A stretch of DNA of 38,177 nt from contig CAZCGU010000020.1 of NCBI GenBank assembly GCA_964498525.1, positions 1-38,177 on the forward strand, given 5' to 3'. The DNA is from DTU098 sp964498525. GTDB taxonomy: Bacteria; Bacillota; Desulfotomaculia; Desulfotomaculales; Pelotomaculaceae. This document shows, one piece after another, positions 1-7,702 of the stretch (position 1 is the first letter of the stretch; each line of letters opens with the position of its first letter). The notes under the pieces are model-generated. The model saw only the letters and a program-made list of their open reading frames with translations, was not told the origin of the DNA and made no database searches. The position numbers and the translations under genes were made by a program.

Positions 1-40
1 TGATGTGGGTTTTGGTACGCTCAAATTTTTGCTTTGCCAT
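1..40 (-). CDS. tuf: Elongation factor Tu, N-terminal fragment cut by window edge
   Basis: Only the first 13 codons lie in the window. They read MAKQKFERTKTHI, which matches the near-invariant EF-Tu N-terminus (MAKxKFERxKPHxN). An AAGGAGG ribosome binding site sits 8-9 bases upstream of the ATG. EF-Tu is the GTPase that brings aminoacyl-tRNA to the ribosome. Its position after sigH and a tRNA cluster fits the usual Firmicute order leading to rpmG, secE and nusG. The rest of the gene lies to the left of the window. Confidence 0.9.
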   Translation of the reverse strand, partial: MAKQKFERTKTHI

Positions 41-63
41 TGGTTTTGCCTCCTTACTGGTAA

Positions 64-541
64 TTATAACCACCAGGATAAATCGCTTCCATAATAAACT
101 TTTTTATGCAGAACCAGGCAGGACGATGTTTTAATTCTATGCAGCGGGGCAAATTCCTCCCGGGCCATAAAAAAAATCGACCGACGGCGCAAGCGTCCGG
201 TTAAGGGCTGATAATAGACGGTAAGTTCATCCCGTTCCTGAATCCTGTGCAGGTTGTTGGACAGCTCTATATATTTCTTGTTGACCATGATCAAAAACTC
301 ATCCCCGCCGAAGCGGGCAACCGTATCCGTACTGCGCAGACATCTCGCCAGGCTTTGCGCCACCTCCCGGAGCAGGGCGTCCCCACAGCTGTGGCCCATG
401 GTGTCAGCGTTAGACGGGTTTGGCAACGGTGAAGAGGGCGTCCCCACAGCTGTGGCCCATGGTGTCATTGACCATCTTAAAGCTGTCCGGATCCATGAAT
501 ATAACGCCGACAAGTTTTTTATCCCGTTTGGCGAAAACAAA
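64..541 (-). pseudogene. Broken GGDEF (diguanylate cyclase) gene fragment with start of an EAL-like segment
   Basis: Minus-strand translation shows parts of a GGDEF domain in two frames. The upstream frame reads DKKLVGVIFMDPDSFKMVND and then TMGHSCGDAL before a stop. The next frame repeats DTMGHSCGDAL and continues LLREVAQSLARCLRST, then DTVARFGGDEFLIMV with the GGDEF signature. It ends in ERDELTVYYQPLTG, the usual opening of an EAL domain, before dissolving into unrelated sequence. The frameshift comes from a 33-bp repeat present twice 61 bp apart (374-406 and 435-467). The N-terminus is missing and the remnant starts right behind a tRNA terminator. It cannot make a working c-di-GMP enzyme. 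Confidence 0.8.
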
Positions 542-579
542 AACCACCTATTGATAAAAGAGATTTTATCAATAGGTGG
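530..579 (-). terminator. Rho-independent terminator after tRNA-Met
   Basis: A perfect 16-bp inverted repeat (arms 544-559 and 564-579) has a 4-base loop. On the minus strand it is followed by GGTTTTTGTTTT. It sits 10 bases after the 3' end of tRNA-Met and ends transcription of the tRNA cluster. Confidence 0.9.
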
Positions 580-588
580 CTAATATTT

Positions 589-665
589 TGGTAGCGGCGC
601 AGGGACTTGAACCCCGGACACCACGGGTATGAACCGTGTGCTCTGACCAGCTGAGCTACGCCGCC
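589..665 (-). tRNA. tRNA-Met (CAT), elongator
   Basis: A 77-nt cloverleaf on the minus strand starts GGCGGCGTAGCTCAG and ends CGCCGCTACCA with an encoded CCA. The anticodon loop is TTCATAC. A paired first position and a standard D arm mark it as the elongator rather than the initiator. Confidence 0.95.
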
Positions 666-794
666 GCATCAATTTAAGGATATCAAAGGACTTGCGTCGG
701 ATTTAAAAAGGCAGGTGCAGCCGGGACAGCCCGGTGAGTGTTATCTTTCTTTATAAATCCAGGCCTGCGACTTTTACCCCCCGGTTTTTAAAAT

Positions 795-870
<76 letters not shown>

Positions 871-1195
871 AGGTTTATTAATGAGGGACCCTGCTCTTTA
901 GAAGACCATTTAGTTTTTTACGCCTTTTAAACCTTCCCCAAAGGGCGTCTTTAGAACCTTGCAAACCATAGATTAGCATATCCACTCGGTGTTTGTCAAG
1001 GAACCTTTCCCGGTATTTTATGTTCGTTCTGCAATAATGTCTCCCTGAAATATTCATGAAAAAATGCCATCCACCGGCCACAGTCATCCGCCTACGAGCC
1101 GGGCGCGGACAACGAAAAACCGGATAAGAACACGTATACGATGTTCTTGCATCCGCCCGGGCCGGTCGCAGCCAACGGGAACCGGACATACATGT
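871..1195. other. Spacer between tRNA-Thr(GGT) and the fMet terminator, no gene seen
   Basis: I found no credible coding sequence or RNA here. The open frames across it are antisense shadows. A small inverted repeat (GAACA...TGTTC around 1128-1146) is the only structure noticed. Confidence 0.5.
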
Positions 1196-1218
1196 AAAAA
1201 AGCACCCTTCAGGGTGCT
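1196..1218 (-). terminator. Terminator after initiator tRNA-Met
   Basis: Hairpin AGCACCCTGAAGGGTGCT is followed by TTTTTT on the minus strand, 10 bases after the 3' end of the initiator tRNA. It separates the Thr(TGT)-Tyr-fMet group from the two tRNAs downstream. Confidence 0.88.
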
Positions 1219-1227
1219 GTGGTTTTT

Positions 1228-1303
<76 letters not shown>

Positions 1304-1402
1304 ATATTGTATTGACGACTGGGATTTAAATTGTTCCCCAAACTCTACTATATCATGAAAGACGTCTTCGGTCAAGTTAACCGTTCATCCTCTTATTAAC
1401 AC

Positions 1403-1487
1403 TGGTGGAGGGGGCTGGATTCGAACCAGCGAAGGCGTCGCCGGCAGATTTACAGTCTGCTCCCTTTAACCACTCGGGAACCCCTCC
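1403..1487 (-). tRNA. tRNA-Tyr (GTA)
   Basis: An 85-nt class II tRNA with a long variable arm. The acceptor GGAGGGG pairs with CCCCTCC. The anticodon loop is CTGTAAA (GTA) and CCA is encoded. Confidence 0.95.
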
Positions 1488-1515
1488 ATATTAAATGCAC
1501 CTGTTGCTTCTTAAC

Positions 1516-1591
1516 TGGAGCCGGCGATGGGACTCGAACCCGCAACCTGCTGATTACAAGTCAGCTGCTCTGCCAATTGAGCTACGCCGGC
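1516..1591 (-). tRNA. tRNA-Thr (TGT)
   Basis: A 76-nt cloverleaf has acceptor GCCGGCG paired with CGCCGGC, discriminator T and an encoded CCA. The anticodon loop is CTTGTAA (TGT). It is the first tRNA after sigH. Confidence 0.95.
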
Positions 1592-1619
1592 GCTGACACA
1601 AGCATTATTATAAGATAAA

Positions 1620-1900
1620 ACCGCAAGGCTGTCAACTGCTTTTTTATTGGAAAACAAATCAAACCATCCCAAAAAACAACAATGCGCCATGCCAGGCAGA
1701 CGAATACAGGGCAGCGAAGCAACCCAATTAAATAGACCAGGGAACCTTGGGTAAACTGCTTAACACCTCAACTGCTCAACCACGCAACTATTTAAATCTC
1801 AACCGCTTAAGCTTTCAGCCGCTAAACTTTTCCAGCTGCTTACCGCTCACTATTTAACTGCCCGACTATCCCACAATTAATTAACCACACAACTGATTAG
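1620..1900. repeat. Degenerate short repeats in the sigH-tRNA spacer
   Basis: The 316-bp spacer between sigH and tRNA-Thr holds no gene. On the minus strand it is made of loosely repeated words such as GCGGTTGAG, GTGGTTGAGCAGTTGAG and GTTAAGCAGTT, about 12-16 bases apart. No clear terminator for sigH was seen. Confidence 0.5.
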
Positions 1901-1907
1901 GTTTGGT

Positions 1908-2552
1908 TCAAGCTTCCCTTTTTTCCAGGTAGCGCTCCAGTTTGCGTTTGACCCGCTGCAAGGCGTTGTCGATGGACTTGACGTGGCGGTGCAGGTCTTC
2001 AGCAATTTCCTGGTAGGATTTGCCCTCCAGGTAAGACATAAGAACCTTCCATTCCAGTGAACTCAGGATCTCACCCATTTTTTCCTCGATATCGTTGAAT
2101 TCTTCCCTGGAGATAATCAGTTCCTCGGGATCTGTAATTTTCGACCCGGAAAGAACATCCAGCAGGGTACGATCCGAATCCTCGTCGTAAATGGGTTTAT
2201 TCAGGGAAACGTATGAGTTCAGCGGAATATGCTTTTGCCGGGTGGCGGTTTTAATTGCTGTAATAATTTGCCTGGTAATGCAAAGTTCAGCAAAGGCCCG
2301 GAACGATGACAGTTTGTCCAGGCGGAAGTCCCGAATAGCCTTGTAAAGCCCGATCATACCTTCCTGAATGATGTCCTCACGGTCAGCGCCGATTAAAAAA
2401 TAGGAGCGGGCCTTGGCCCGGACAAAATTCTTATACTTATTGATTAGATACTCAAGGGCGGCATCGTCGCCCCCACGGGCAAACTCCACTACATCCTCGT
2501 CAACCAGCACCTGGTAGCTGTCAAGAACTTCCCTCTGGGCCTGAAAAATCAC
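1908..2552 (-). CDS. sigH: RNA polymerase sigma factor SigH (sporulation/transition-state)
   Basis: A 214-residue sigma-70 family protein, close to the usual length. It aligns over its whole length with Bacillus SigH as I recall it. Landmarks are KYKNFVRAKARSYFLIGADR, EDIIQEGMIGLYKAIRDF (region 2), FAELCITRQIITAIKTATRQ (region 2.4/3) and a C-terminal region 4 helix-turn-helix YQEIAEDLHRHVKSIDNALQ. SigH directs RNA polymerase to early sporulation and competence promoters. The GTG start follows GGGGGG 5-6 bases upstream. It lies between rae1 and the tRNA-tuf region as in most Firmicutes. Its presence supports a spore-forming lineage. Confidence 0.97.
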   Translation of the reverse strand: MIFQAQREVLDSYQVLVDEDVVEFARGGDDAALEYLINKYKNFVRAKARSYFLIGADREDIIQEGMIGLYKAIRDFRLDKLSSFRAFAELCITRQIITAIKTATRQKHIPLNSYVSLNKPIYDEDSDRTLLDVLSGSKITDPEELIISREEFNDIEEKMGEILSSLEWKVLMSYLEGKSYQEIAEDLHRHVKSIDNALQRVKRKLERYLEKREA

Positions 2553-2763
2553 ATTATCCCCCCGCTTTGCTCAATTCCCATGAGAAAAACAAAAAACCTC
2601 TCCCTCAGAGTAATAGAATCCGGGGACAGCCGGACGGTACAATTTTCCTTTTTTTCGGGACTGGGTGTATGTCAAAACCAGTCTCTGTCAAGATTTATAC
2701 TTATTATAACGAAGGGGTGATAGCTCGTCAAGGCAAAAATGGGACAGCCCCTTCCCCAAGCGG

Positions 2764-3273
2764 CTACTTTTGGCGGCGCAGTTTTTCCAGCCTGGAGCGG
2801 ACATTGGAAACAAGCCTGTTCTCCAGGTAGCCGTCTGCCGGGGTAGCCTGCCCGTAAAACCGCTCACTCTCTTTTTTGGTCAGCCTGACCTGCTCGCGCA
2901 GTTCGCCCGGTGTCAGCCTGTACGCCCCCCGGCCAAAAACAATCGCCTGCTCGGCCTGGTCGGAAGTTGCCACATAGACTTTGCACCGTTCCGTAAGGCA
3001 ACCGGCCAACCGCTCAATCAGGGCGTCGGCTGTTTCCCCCGCCTGGGTGAAGACGACTTCGATACCATCTATAGCTTCCGTGCTTCCGGCGGTATTTTTC
3101 ATGTGGTGCGCGTCAAAAACCAGGATTACCCTCTGGCCGGCCAGAGCTGCGTAATCGGCCAGTATGGAGATCAGCTTTGATCTGGCGTGGTCCATGCCGG
3201 ATTCGATAAGTTTCTCCAACTCCGGCCAGGCGTAAATAATATTATAACCGTCAACAATAAGCGTCTCCGTCAT
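2764..3273 (-). CDS. rae1: Ribosome-associated mRNA endonuclease Rae1 (YacP, NYN domain)
   Basis: A 169-residue NYN/PIN-fold protein opening with LIVDGYNIIYAWPEL, the first acidic motif of YacP proteins. It continues with VILVFDAHH and ends the catalytic region with VYVATSDQAEQAIVFGRGA. The aspartates in these motifs fit the metal site of the family. In Bacillus subtilis Rae1 cuts mRNA in the ribosomal A site. The ATG follows an AAAGG sequence. The gene sits between rlmB and sigH as expected. Spacing to rlmB is about 90 bases and no terminator was seen in that gap. Confidence 0.93.
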   Translation of the reverse strand: MTETLIVDGYNIIYAWPELEKLIESGMDHARSKLISILADYAALAGQRVILVFDAHHMKNTAGSTEAIDGIEVVFTQAGETADALIERLAGCLTERCKVYVATSDQAEQAIVFGRGAYRLTPGELREQVRLTKKESERFYGQATPADGYLENRLVSNVRSRLEKLRRQK

Positions 3274-3366
3274 TAAAATGCCTTTCTTTTCTAAAACACC
3301 CTTCTACTTTAACACATCTCTCTTTCCCAAAATGCCTTGATTTTTTAAAAAAGACCTTTCCTTTCA

Positions 3367-4104
3367 CTAAAACGTCTTCCTTCTCTGCCTCAGCACCTCG
3401 TAGGCAAACAAGGCGGCGGCAACCGAGGCGTTAAGGGAGTTAATCCGCCCGTACATGGGGAAACGCACCAGCATATCGCACCTTTCCTTTACCAGCCTGC
3501 CCAGGCCCTTGTCCTCGCCCCCTATGACCAGCGCCAGGGGACCGTCCAAACGGGCATCCCAGTATAACTCCCGGCCGCCGGCGTCGGCCCCGGCGATCCA
3601 GAGACCTTTTTTCTTTAAATCTTCCATGGTCATAGCCAGGTTGGCCACCCTGGCCACAGGGACGTATTCAACAGCCCCGGCGGAGGACCTGGCCACAGTC
3701 TGGGTCAGGGGGGCGGAACGGCGCCGGGGAATGATTACCCCGTGGACGCCCGCGGCCTCAGCGGTCCGGAGGATGGCCCCCAGGTTGTGGGGATCGTGAA
3801 TTTCATCCAGGAGCATCAGCAGCGGCGCCTCCCCCGGCTGCACAGCCTTCAGGATATCCTCAACCTCTACGTATTCCCGGGCGGCCGCCAGGGCCACTAC
3901 GCCCTGGTGGGCGGTTTCGGGGGCAAACTTGTCCAGGCGCTGGCGGTCCACCCTTTGCACGGGAATGTTTTCGTTCCGGGCCATGTTGAATATTTCCTGA
4001 AGGGGACCGGACTGACTTCCCTCCGCAATCAGAATTTTGTTAATGGGGCGGCCGGAGCGCAGGGCCTCCCGTACCGGGTTGCGCCCGGTGATAATGTCTT
4101 CCAG
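3367..4104 (-). CDS. rlmB: 23S rRNA (guanosine 2'-O)-methyltransferase RlmB, probable CTG start
   Basis: A SpoU-family methyltransferase that methylates the ribose of a guanosine in 23S rRNA. The first ATG in frame would remove the substrate-binding domain. Upstream the frame stays open and encodes LEDIITGRNPVREALRSGRP and on into the ATG frame, a typical RlmB N-terminus. The SpoU motifs follow: LLDEIHDPHNLGAILRTAEA, IPRRRSAPLTQTVARSSAGA and LVIGGEDKGLGRLV, with a C-terminal NSLNASVAAALFAYE knot. No ATG, GTG or TTG lies between the upstream in-frame stop and this domain. CTG at 4104 (245 aa) or ATT at 4110 follow a strong GGAGGAG. I prefer CTG because it aligns with the usual initiator methionine. 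Confidence 0.9.
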   Translation of the reverse strand: MEDIITGRNPVREALRSGRPINKILIAEGSQSGPLQEIFNMARNENIPVQRVDRQRLDKFAPETAHQGVVALAAAREYVEVEDILKAVQPGEAPLLMLLDEIHDPHNLGAILRTAEAAGVHGVIIPRRRSAPLTQTVARSSAGAVEYVPVARVANLAMTMEDLKKKGLWIAGADAGGRELYWDARLDGPLALVIGGEDKGLGRLVKERCDMLVRFPMYGRINSLNASVAAALFAYEVLRQRRKTF

Positions 4105-4158
4105 GTAAATCTCTCCTCCAAGTTTTAGTTTCCAGTTTAAGTTTTAACCCGGACAATC

Positions 4159-5124
4159 CTACGGGTTTAAAAATTCCTTTCTAACCTTTTCCCTTTTACC
4201 GCAGCTCATTTTGCCTTCCGGGCAGGGGCCTTTCAGGCAAGCCGGCCCCGCTTCCCTGAAGATAACCGGGGCAACCGGTTTAACCAATTTCAGCATTTCC
4301 CTGGCCAGGGCCCGGATTTCCCACTGGGCCCTGTTGCAGCAGCGCAAAGTGAAGAAATGAAGCAGTTCCCGGGCATTCATGGTGACCAGCATTTTGGTCT
4401 CCGCTGCGTTGGGAAGAACAAACCTGGCGTCCTCAAATGATTTTTCGCCCTGGTTGCCCAGTTTTTCCACCCATTCGTTGTACCAGGCCTGGATCTGGCG
4501 CATCTGGCTTTCGAACAAGCTTACGGCCCCGGGACCCAGATCCTTTATCTGCGGCGGGATGATATATCCGAAAACGCCGTCTGCTTCAACCGCAACACCG
4601 GCCCCGTCTGCAGCTGCGCCAGTTGCGCCGGCCGCTGTGGCCGCAGACGGGAAAGCTGAACAGCCGCCGTTTGCGAGGGCGCCGGACGGGTTGGCTGCAC
4701 CGACTTCAGTGACAGCCGGGTTAGCTGCGCCGGCTGCTGCACCAGTTGCGGCATCGATCAGGTTGACTTTATTGACCGAAACTCCGGCCGTGCCGGCCGT
4801 TCCGCCGGCTGGTGTCGCCGGCACGTAGCGCTGGGATTTGACGCTGAAACTGGCGATGCGGTGGCGGGTAATCTGGGCCAGCAGGCTGCGGGAAACCCCT
4901 TCTATGCCGAAGGTAAAACTGGCATGCTCAATGGGGGAAAGGTGGCTTAAATCCATCAATCGCTCCAGAAAGGGCGCCTGGTCCCGGGACACGATACCCT
5001 GTTTAAGCGCTTCAATATCCGCCCCGGAATAACACAGCTTGGCCCCCATGGCTACGATTTCCTGAGGGTCGGGGGTATATTTCAGAAGCGACACGCTCAA
5101 TTTTTTTTCACCCAGGAAAAACAC
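4159..5124 (-). CDS. thyX: Flavin-dependent thymidylate synthase ThyX with an Ala/Gly-rich insertion
   Basis: ThyX makes dTMP from dUMP using FAD and methylene-tetrahydrofolate. The ThyX signature RHRIASFSVKS is at residues 87-97. LSPIEHASFTF at about 62-72 and the C-terminal MNARELLHFFTLRCCNRAQW are also typical. Length is 321 aa against roughly 220-260 for most family members. The excess is a low-complexity stretch at about residues 102-184, rich in Ala, Gly, Pro, Thr and Val, directly after the signature. The frame stays open, so the gene may still work. The GTG start has AGAGGGGT upstream; an internal GTG at codon 11 would match the usual family N-terminus. No thyA was seen in the window. 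Confidence 0.92.
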   Translation of the reverse strand: MFFLGEKKLSVSLLKYTPDPQEIVAMGAKLCYSGADIEALKQGIVSRDQAPFLERLMDLSHLSPIEHASFTFGIEGVSRSLLAQITRHRIASFSVKSQRYVPATPAGGTAGTAGVSVNKVNLIDAATGAAAGAANPAVTEVGAANPSGALANGGCSAFPSAATAAGATGAAADGAGVAVEADGVFGYIIPPQIKDLGPGAVSLFESQMRQIQAWYNEWVEKLGNQGEKSFEDARFVLPNAAETKMLVTMNARELLHFFTLRCCNRAQWEIRALAREMLKLVKPVAPVIFREAGPACLKGPCPEGKMSCGKREKVRKEFLNP

Positions 5125-5338
5125 CCCTCTTCCGTACCATGCCCGGTATTTAGGAACCTGAGTAGTTTAAAGCTGCTGCCGGGCAGTTACCCCGGGACTT
5201 GCCCGAGGTAACAATTGCTTGCGATAATGATTGCGGCTTTCTGCTTGTTGCGGCAGTGCCGCAGCAGTTCTATCCATACAACTTCAATTAGGCGGTTTCC
5301 AAATGCCAAACTACCCGGTTGAACCCGGACTGTTTTCT
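5125..5338 (-). other. Structured leader between mrnC and thyX
   Basis: This spacer is upstream of mrnC's 3' neighbour thyX on the transcript. It holds two good hairpins: a TGCGGC/GCCGCA stem and an 11-bp GTTACCTCGGG/CCCGGGGTAAC stem. Neither is followed by a T-run. I could not match it to a known riboswitch. Confidence 0.4.
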
Positions 5339-5767
5339 TCAGGGGCTTTCTTCCCCTGTTTTGAGGGCCGCGGCCAAAATGGCGTTTAAGCGGGCGGCGT
5401 CTCCTTTAAGATAGAGGTAGCCCACCAGGCTTTCCAGCGCGGTGCTGTGCCGGTATTCAAGGACCCCGGCGCTGCGGGGGGTGTGGGAGGATTTGGCATT
5501 GCGGCCGCGGCGGACCACTGCCTGCTCTTCCTCAGTCAGGGTTCCTTCCAGGGCCCGAAGTGTCCTGGCCTGGGCCGCGGCCTGGACGAATTTGACGGTC
5601 TCATCATGCAGCCGTTCAACCCGGACCAATCCTGCAGCCACAAGATGTTCCCGGACCAGCAGTTCGAAGACGGCGTCCCCCACGTAGGCCAGGACCAGCG
5701 CCGGCAGCTCGCCGGGCCGCTTAATTCTGTTGTCCCCAGTTATCAGCGTCAATTGTTCCCCCTGCAT
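5339..5767 (-). CDS. mrnC: Mini-ribonuclease 3 (MrnC)
   Basis: A small RNase III-like protein without the double-stranded RNA binding domain, known in Bacillus for 23S rRNA 3' maturation. Family motifs include LPALVLAYVGDAVFELLVRE with the catalytic acidic residues, FVQAAAQARTL, the VVRRGRNAKSSHTPRSA block and YRHSTALESLVGYLYLKGD. From the ATG at 5767 it is 142 aa, the normal size. The frame extends to 5854, but that part (RRLSGIRAARCPCCTTG) does not look like the family and has no ribosome binding site. A TTG at 5749 with GGGGGA five bases upstream is another good start. The gene follows cysS, as in other Firmicutes. Confidence 0.9.
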   Translation of the reverse strand: MQGEQLTLITGDNRIKRPGELPALVLAYVGDAVFELLVREHLVAAGLVRVERLHDETVKFVQAAAQARTLRALEGTLTEEEQAVVRRGRNAKSSHTPRSAGVLEYRHSTALESLVGYLYLKGDAARLNAILAAALKTGEESP

Positions 5768-6034
5768 CTCCCGGGTGTCCCTGCCAAAACCGGTCCGGAG
5801 ACCGGTTGTGCAGCAGGGGCAGCGGGCTGCCCTTATTCCTGACAGACGGCGCATACTACCATTTTACAACGCTTCTATATAACTTCTTTGTTCAAAAATA
5901 CGCCAGGACACCTTTCAGCCTGTTAAAATTTCACCTGGATACTTCTCTTTTTAAATACACCTTGGTTGTTGTCCCTTGACAGAGAACGGAACGCTGCAAC
6001 TTTGGCCGCGGAAACAGCCGGGTGCGGCGGCTTG

Positions 6035-7609
6035 CTACCCTTGCTTTTTCCAGCGTACTCCCTGCGAGGTATCCTCCAGGATTAGGCCCAGCTCTTTAAG
6101 GCCGTCCCGGATTCTGTCGGCGGCGGCCCAGTCTTTTTTCTTGCGGGCTGCCTGCCGGATCTCAATAATGAGGTTCAGCAATCCTTCGGTCAGGTCCGAG
6201 CTCCCGGCGGCGTCTTCCAGGAGAATCCCGCCGCTCACTGGATCAGTTTTAAATATACCTATGACCTCGTTAAAGGAGTTAAATAAAAGCATGGCTTTTT
6301 GCAGGACCTCCCTGGCAGGGGCGGGCACATTTGTCACCAGCAGCTGGACAAAGCTGTTGACCTCCCGGGCCAGGTCAAAAATAACGCTGATGGCCAGGGC
6401 CGTGTTAAAATCGTCGTCCATGGCGGCTTCGAAGGAAATTTTCATTTTATCCAGGGCAAGATTTAGCGAATCAGCCCCCGGCGCTTCCTTGCCGGGGGTG
6501 GGCGCAGGACCGCCTGCGAGGGAAGCTGCGGAACCGCCTGCGGAACTTACTCCCCTGGCGGGCGCAGGACCGGCAGCATGGCCGCCTGAAGTAGCAACAG
6601 CGAGGCCTTCATCCTCTTCCCTGGCCAGTGCTTCCGTCAGTAACCGGATGCTGGTCCTGATCCTTTCCAGACCCCGCCCGGCAGCAGCCAATTTCTCGTC
6701 ATCAAAGTCCAGGGGGCTGCGGTAGTGGGTGGACAAAAGGAAAAAACGCACGACTTCCGGTGAAAATTTGGTCAGAATGTCCCGTACCAGGAAGAAATTG
6801 CCCAGGGATTTGGACATTTTCTCTTCCTTTACAGTGATGAAACCGTTGTGCAGCCAGTAGCGGACGAAGGGCTGCCCGGTGGCCGCTTCGCTCTGGGCGA
6901 TTTCGTTTTCGTGGTGGGGAAAGATCAGGTCGTATCCTCCGCCGTGAATATCGAAACCGGGGCCGAGGTATTTAAGAGACATAGCCGAGCACTCGATGTG
7001 CCAGCCGGGCCGGCCGGGACCCCAGGGGCTGTCCCAGGACGGCTCCCCGGGTTTCGCGGCCTTCCAGACGGCGAAATCCATGGGGTCTCGCTTGCGGGTG
7101 TCCACTTCCACCCGCGCTCCCGCCCGCATGTCTTCCAGGCTCCGCCCGGAAAGCTTGCCGTAACCGGGGAACTTGCGCACTTCAAAGTAGACGTCCCCGT
7201 CAACTTCATAGGCAAATCCCTTCTGAATCAGCTCTTCCACCACCCGGACAATACCGGGCATGTGCCCGGAGACCCTGGGGTGCTTGTCCGCCCGCCTCAC
7301 GTTCAGGGCGTCGGCGTCTTTAAAGTACTCATCAATATACTTACGGGCCAGGCTTAAAGGATCTTTCCCTTCCTCCCGGGCCCGGTTGATAATTTTATCG
7401 TCCACATCGGTAAAATTCTGGATGTAAAGGACATCATAGCCCTTATATGTCAAATACCGCCGGACAGTGTCGAAAAAGACCAGGGGCCGGGCATTGCCCA
7501 GGTGGATAAAGTTGTAGGTGGTGGGGCCGCAAACATACATTTGAACTTTGCCCGGTTCCCGCGGCTGGAAAATTTCCTTCCGCCGGGTTAAGGTATTATA
7601 AATTTCCAT
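6035..7609 (-). CDS. cysS: Cysteinyl-tRNA synthetase with a low-complexity insertion
   Basis: A class I aminoacyl-tRNA synthetase that charges tRNA-Cys. The HIGH-type motif IHLGNARP is at 35-42 and KMSKS at 264-268. Zinc ligands by family comparison are C27, C207, H232 and E236. The Rossmann core and DALR-type C-terminus (DFNTALAISVIFDLAREVN) are complete. Length is 524 aa against about 460-485 for most bacterial CysRS. The excess is a Gly/Ala/Pro/Ser-rich stretch at about 334-380 between the stem-contact helices and the helical C-terminal domain. The ATG has GGAAGGAG about 12 bases upstream. It lies 93 bases after gltX, probably in one operon. Confidence 0.96.
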   Translation of the reverse strand: MEIYNTLTRRKEIFQPREPGKVQMYVCGPTTYNFIHLGNARPLVFFDTVRRYLTYKGYDVLYIQNFTDVDDKIINRAREEGKDPLSLARKYIDEYFKDADALNVRRADKHPRVSGHMPGIVRVVEELIQKGFAYEVDGDVYFEVRKFPGYGKLSGRSLEDMRAGARVEVDTRKRDPMDFAVWKAAKPGEPSWDSPWGPGRPGWHIECSAMSLKYLGPGFDIHGGGYDLIFPHHENEIAQSEAATGQPFVRYWLHNGFITVKEEKMSKSLGNFFLVRDILTKFSPEVVRFFLLSTHYRSPLDFDDEKLAAAGRGLERIRTSIRLLTEALAREEDEGLAVATSGGHAAGPAPARGVSSAGGSAASLAGGPAPTPGKEAPGADSLNLALDKMKISFEAAMDDDFNTALAISVIFDLAREVNSFVQLLVTNVPAPAREVLQKAMLLFNSFNEVIGIFKTDPVSGGILLEDAAGSSDLTEGLLNLIIEIRQAARKKKDWAAADRIRDGLKELGLILEDTSQGVRWKKQG

Positions 7610-7702
7610 GCTCTTTAAGGACTCCTTCCGTCATTAACCTTCCTGCGGAACCGGACCGGCCGGGGCCCTGGGCAGGCCGGAACAGGCGGACCGGTTAATG
7701 CC

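Noticed and set aside
2645..2700. Promoter for sigH from two TTGACA-like words near 2670-2691
   Set aside because: No acceptable -10 lies at the right distance from either word, and the words sit in a small inverted repeat.
4379..4828. Plus-strand open frame opposite thyX
   Set aside because: It is Ala/Pro-rich and caused by the low-complexity GC-rich insertion in thyX; no ribosome binding site or homology.
5976..6725. Plus-strand open frame of about 250 codons opposite cysS
   Set aside because: It lies entirely against a well-supported gene and has Ser/Arg/Ala-rich shadow composition.
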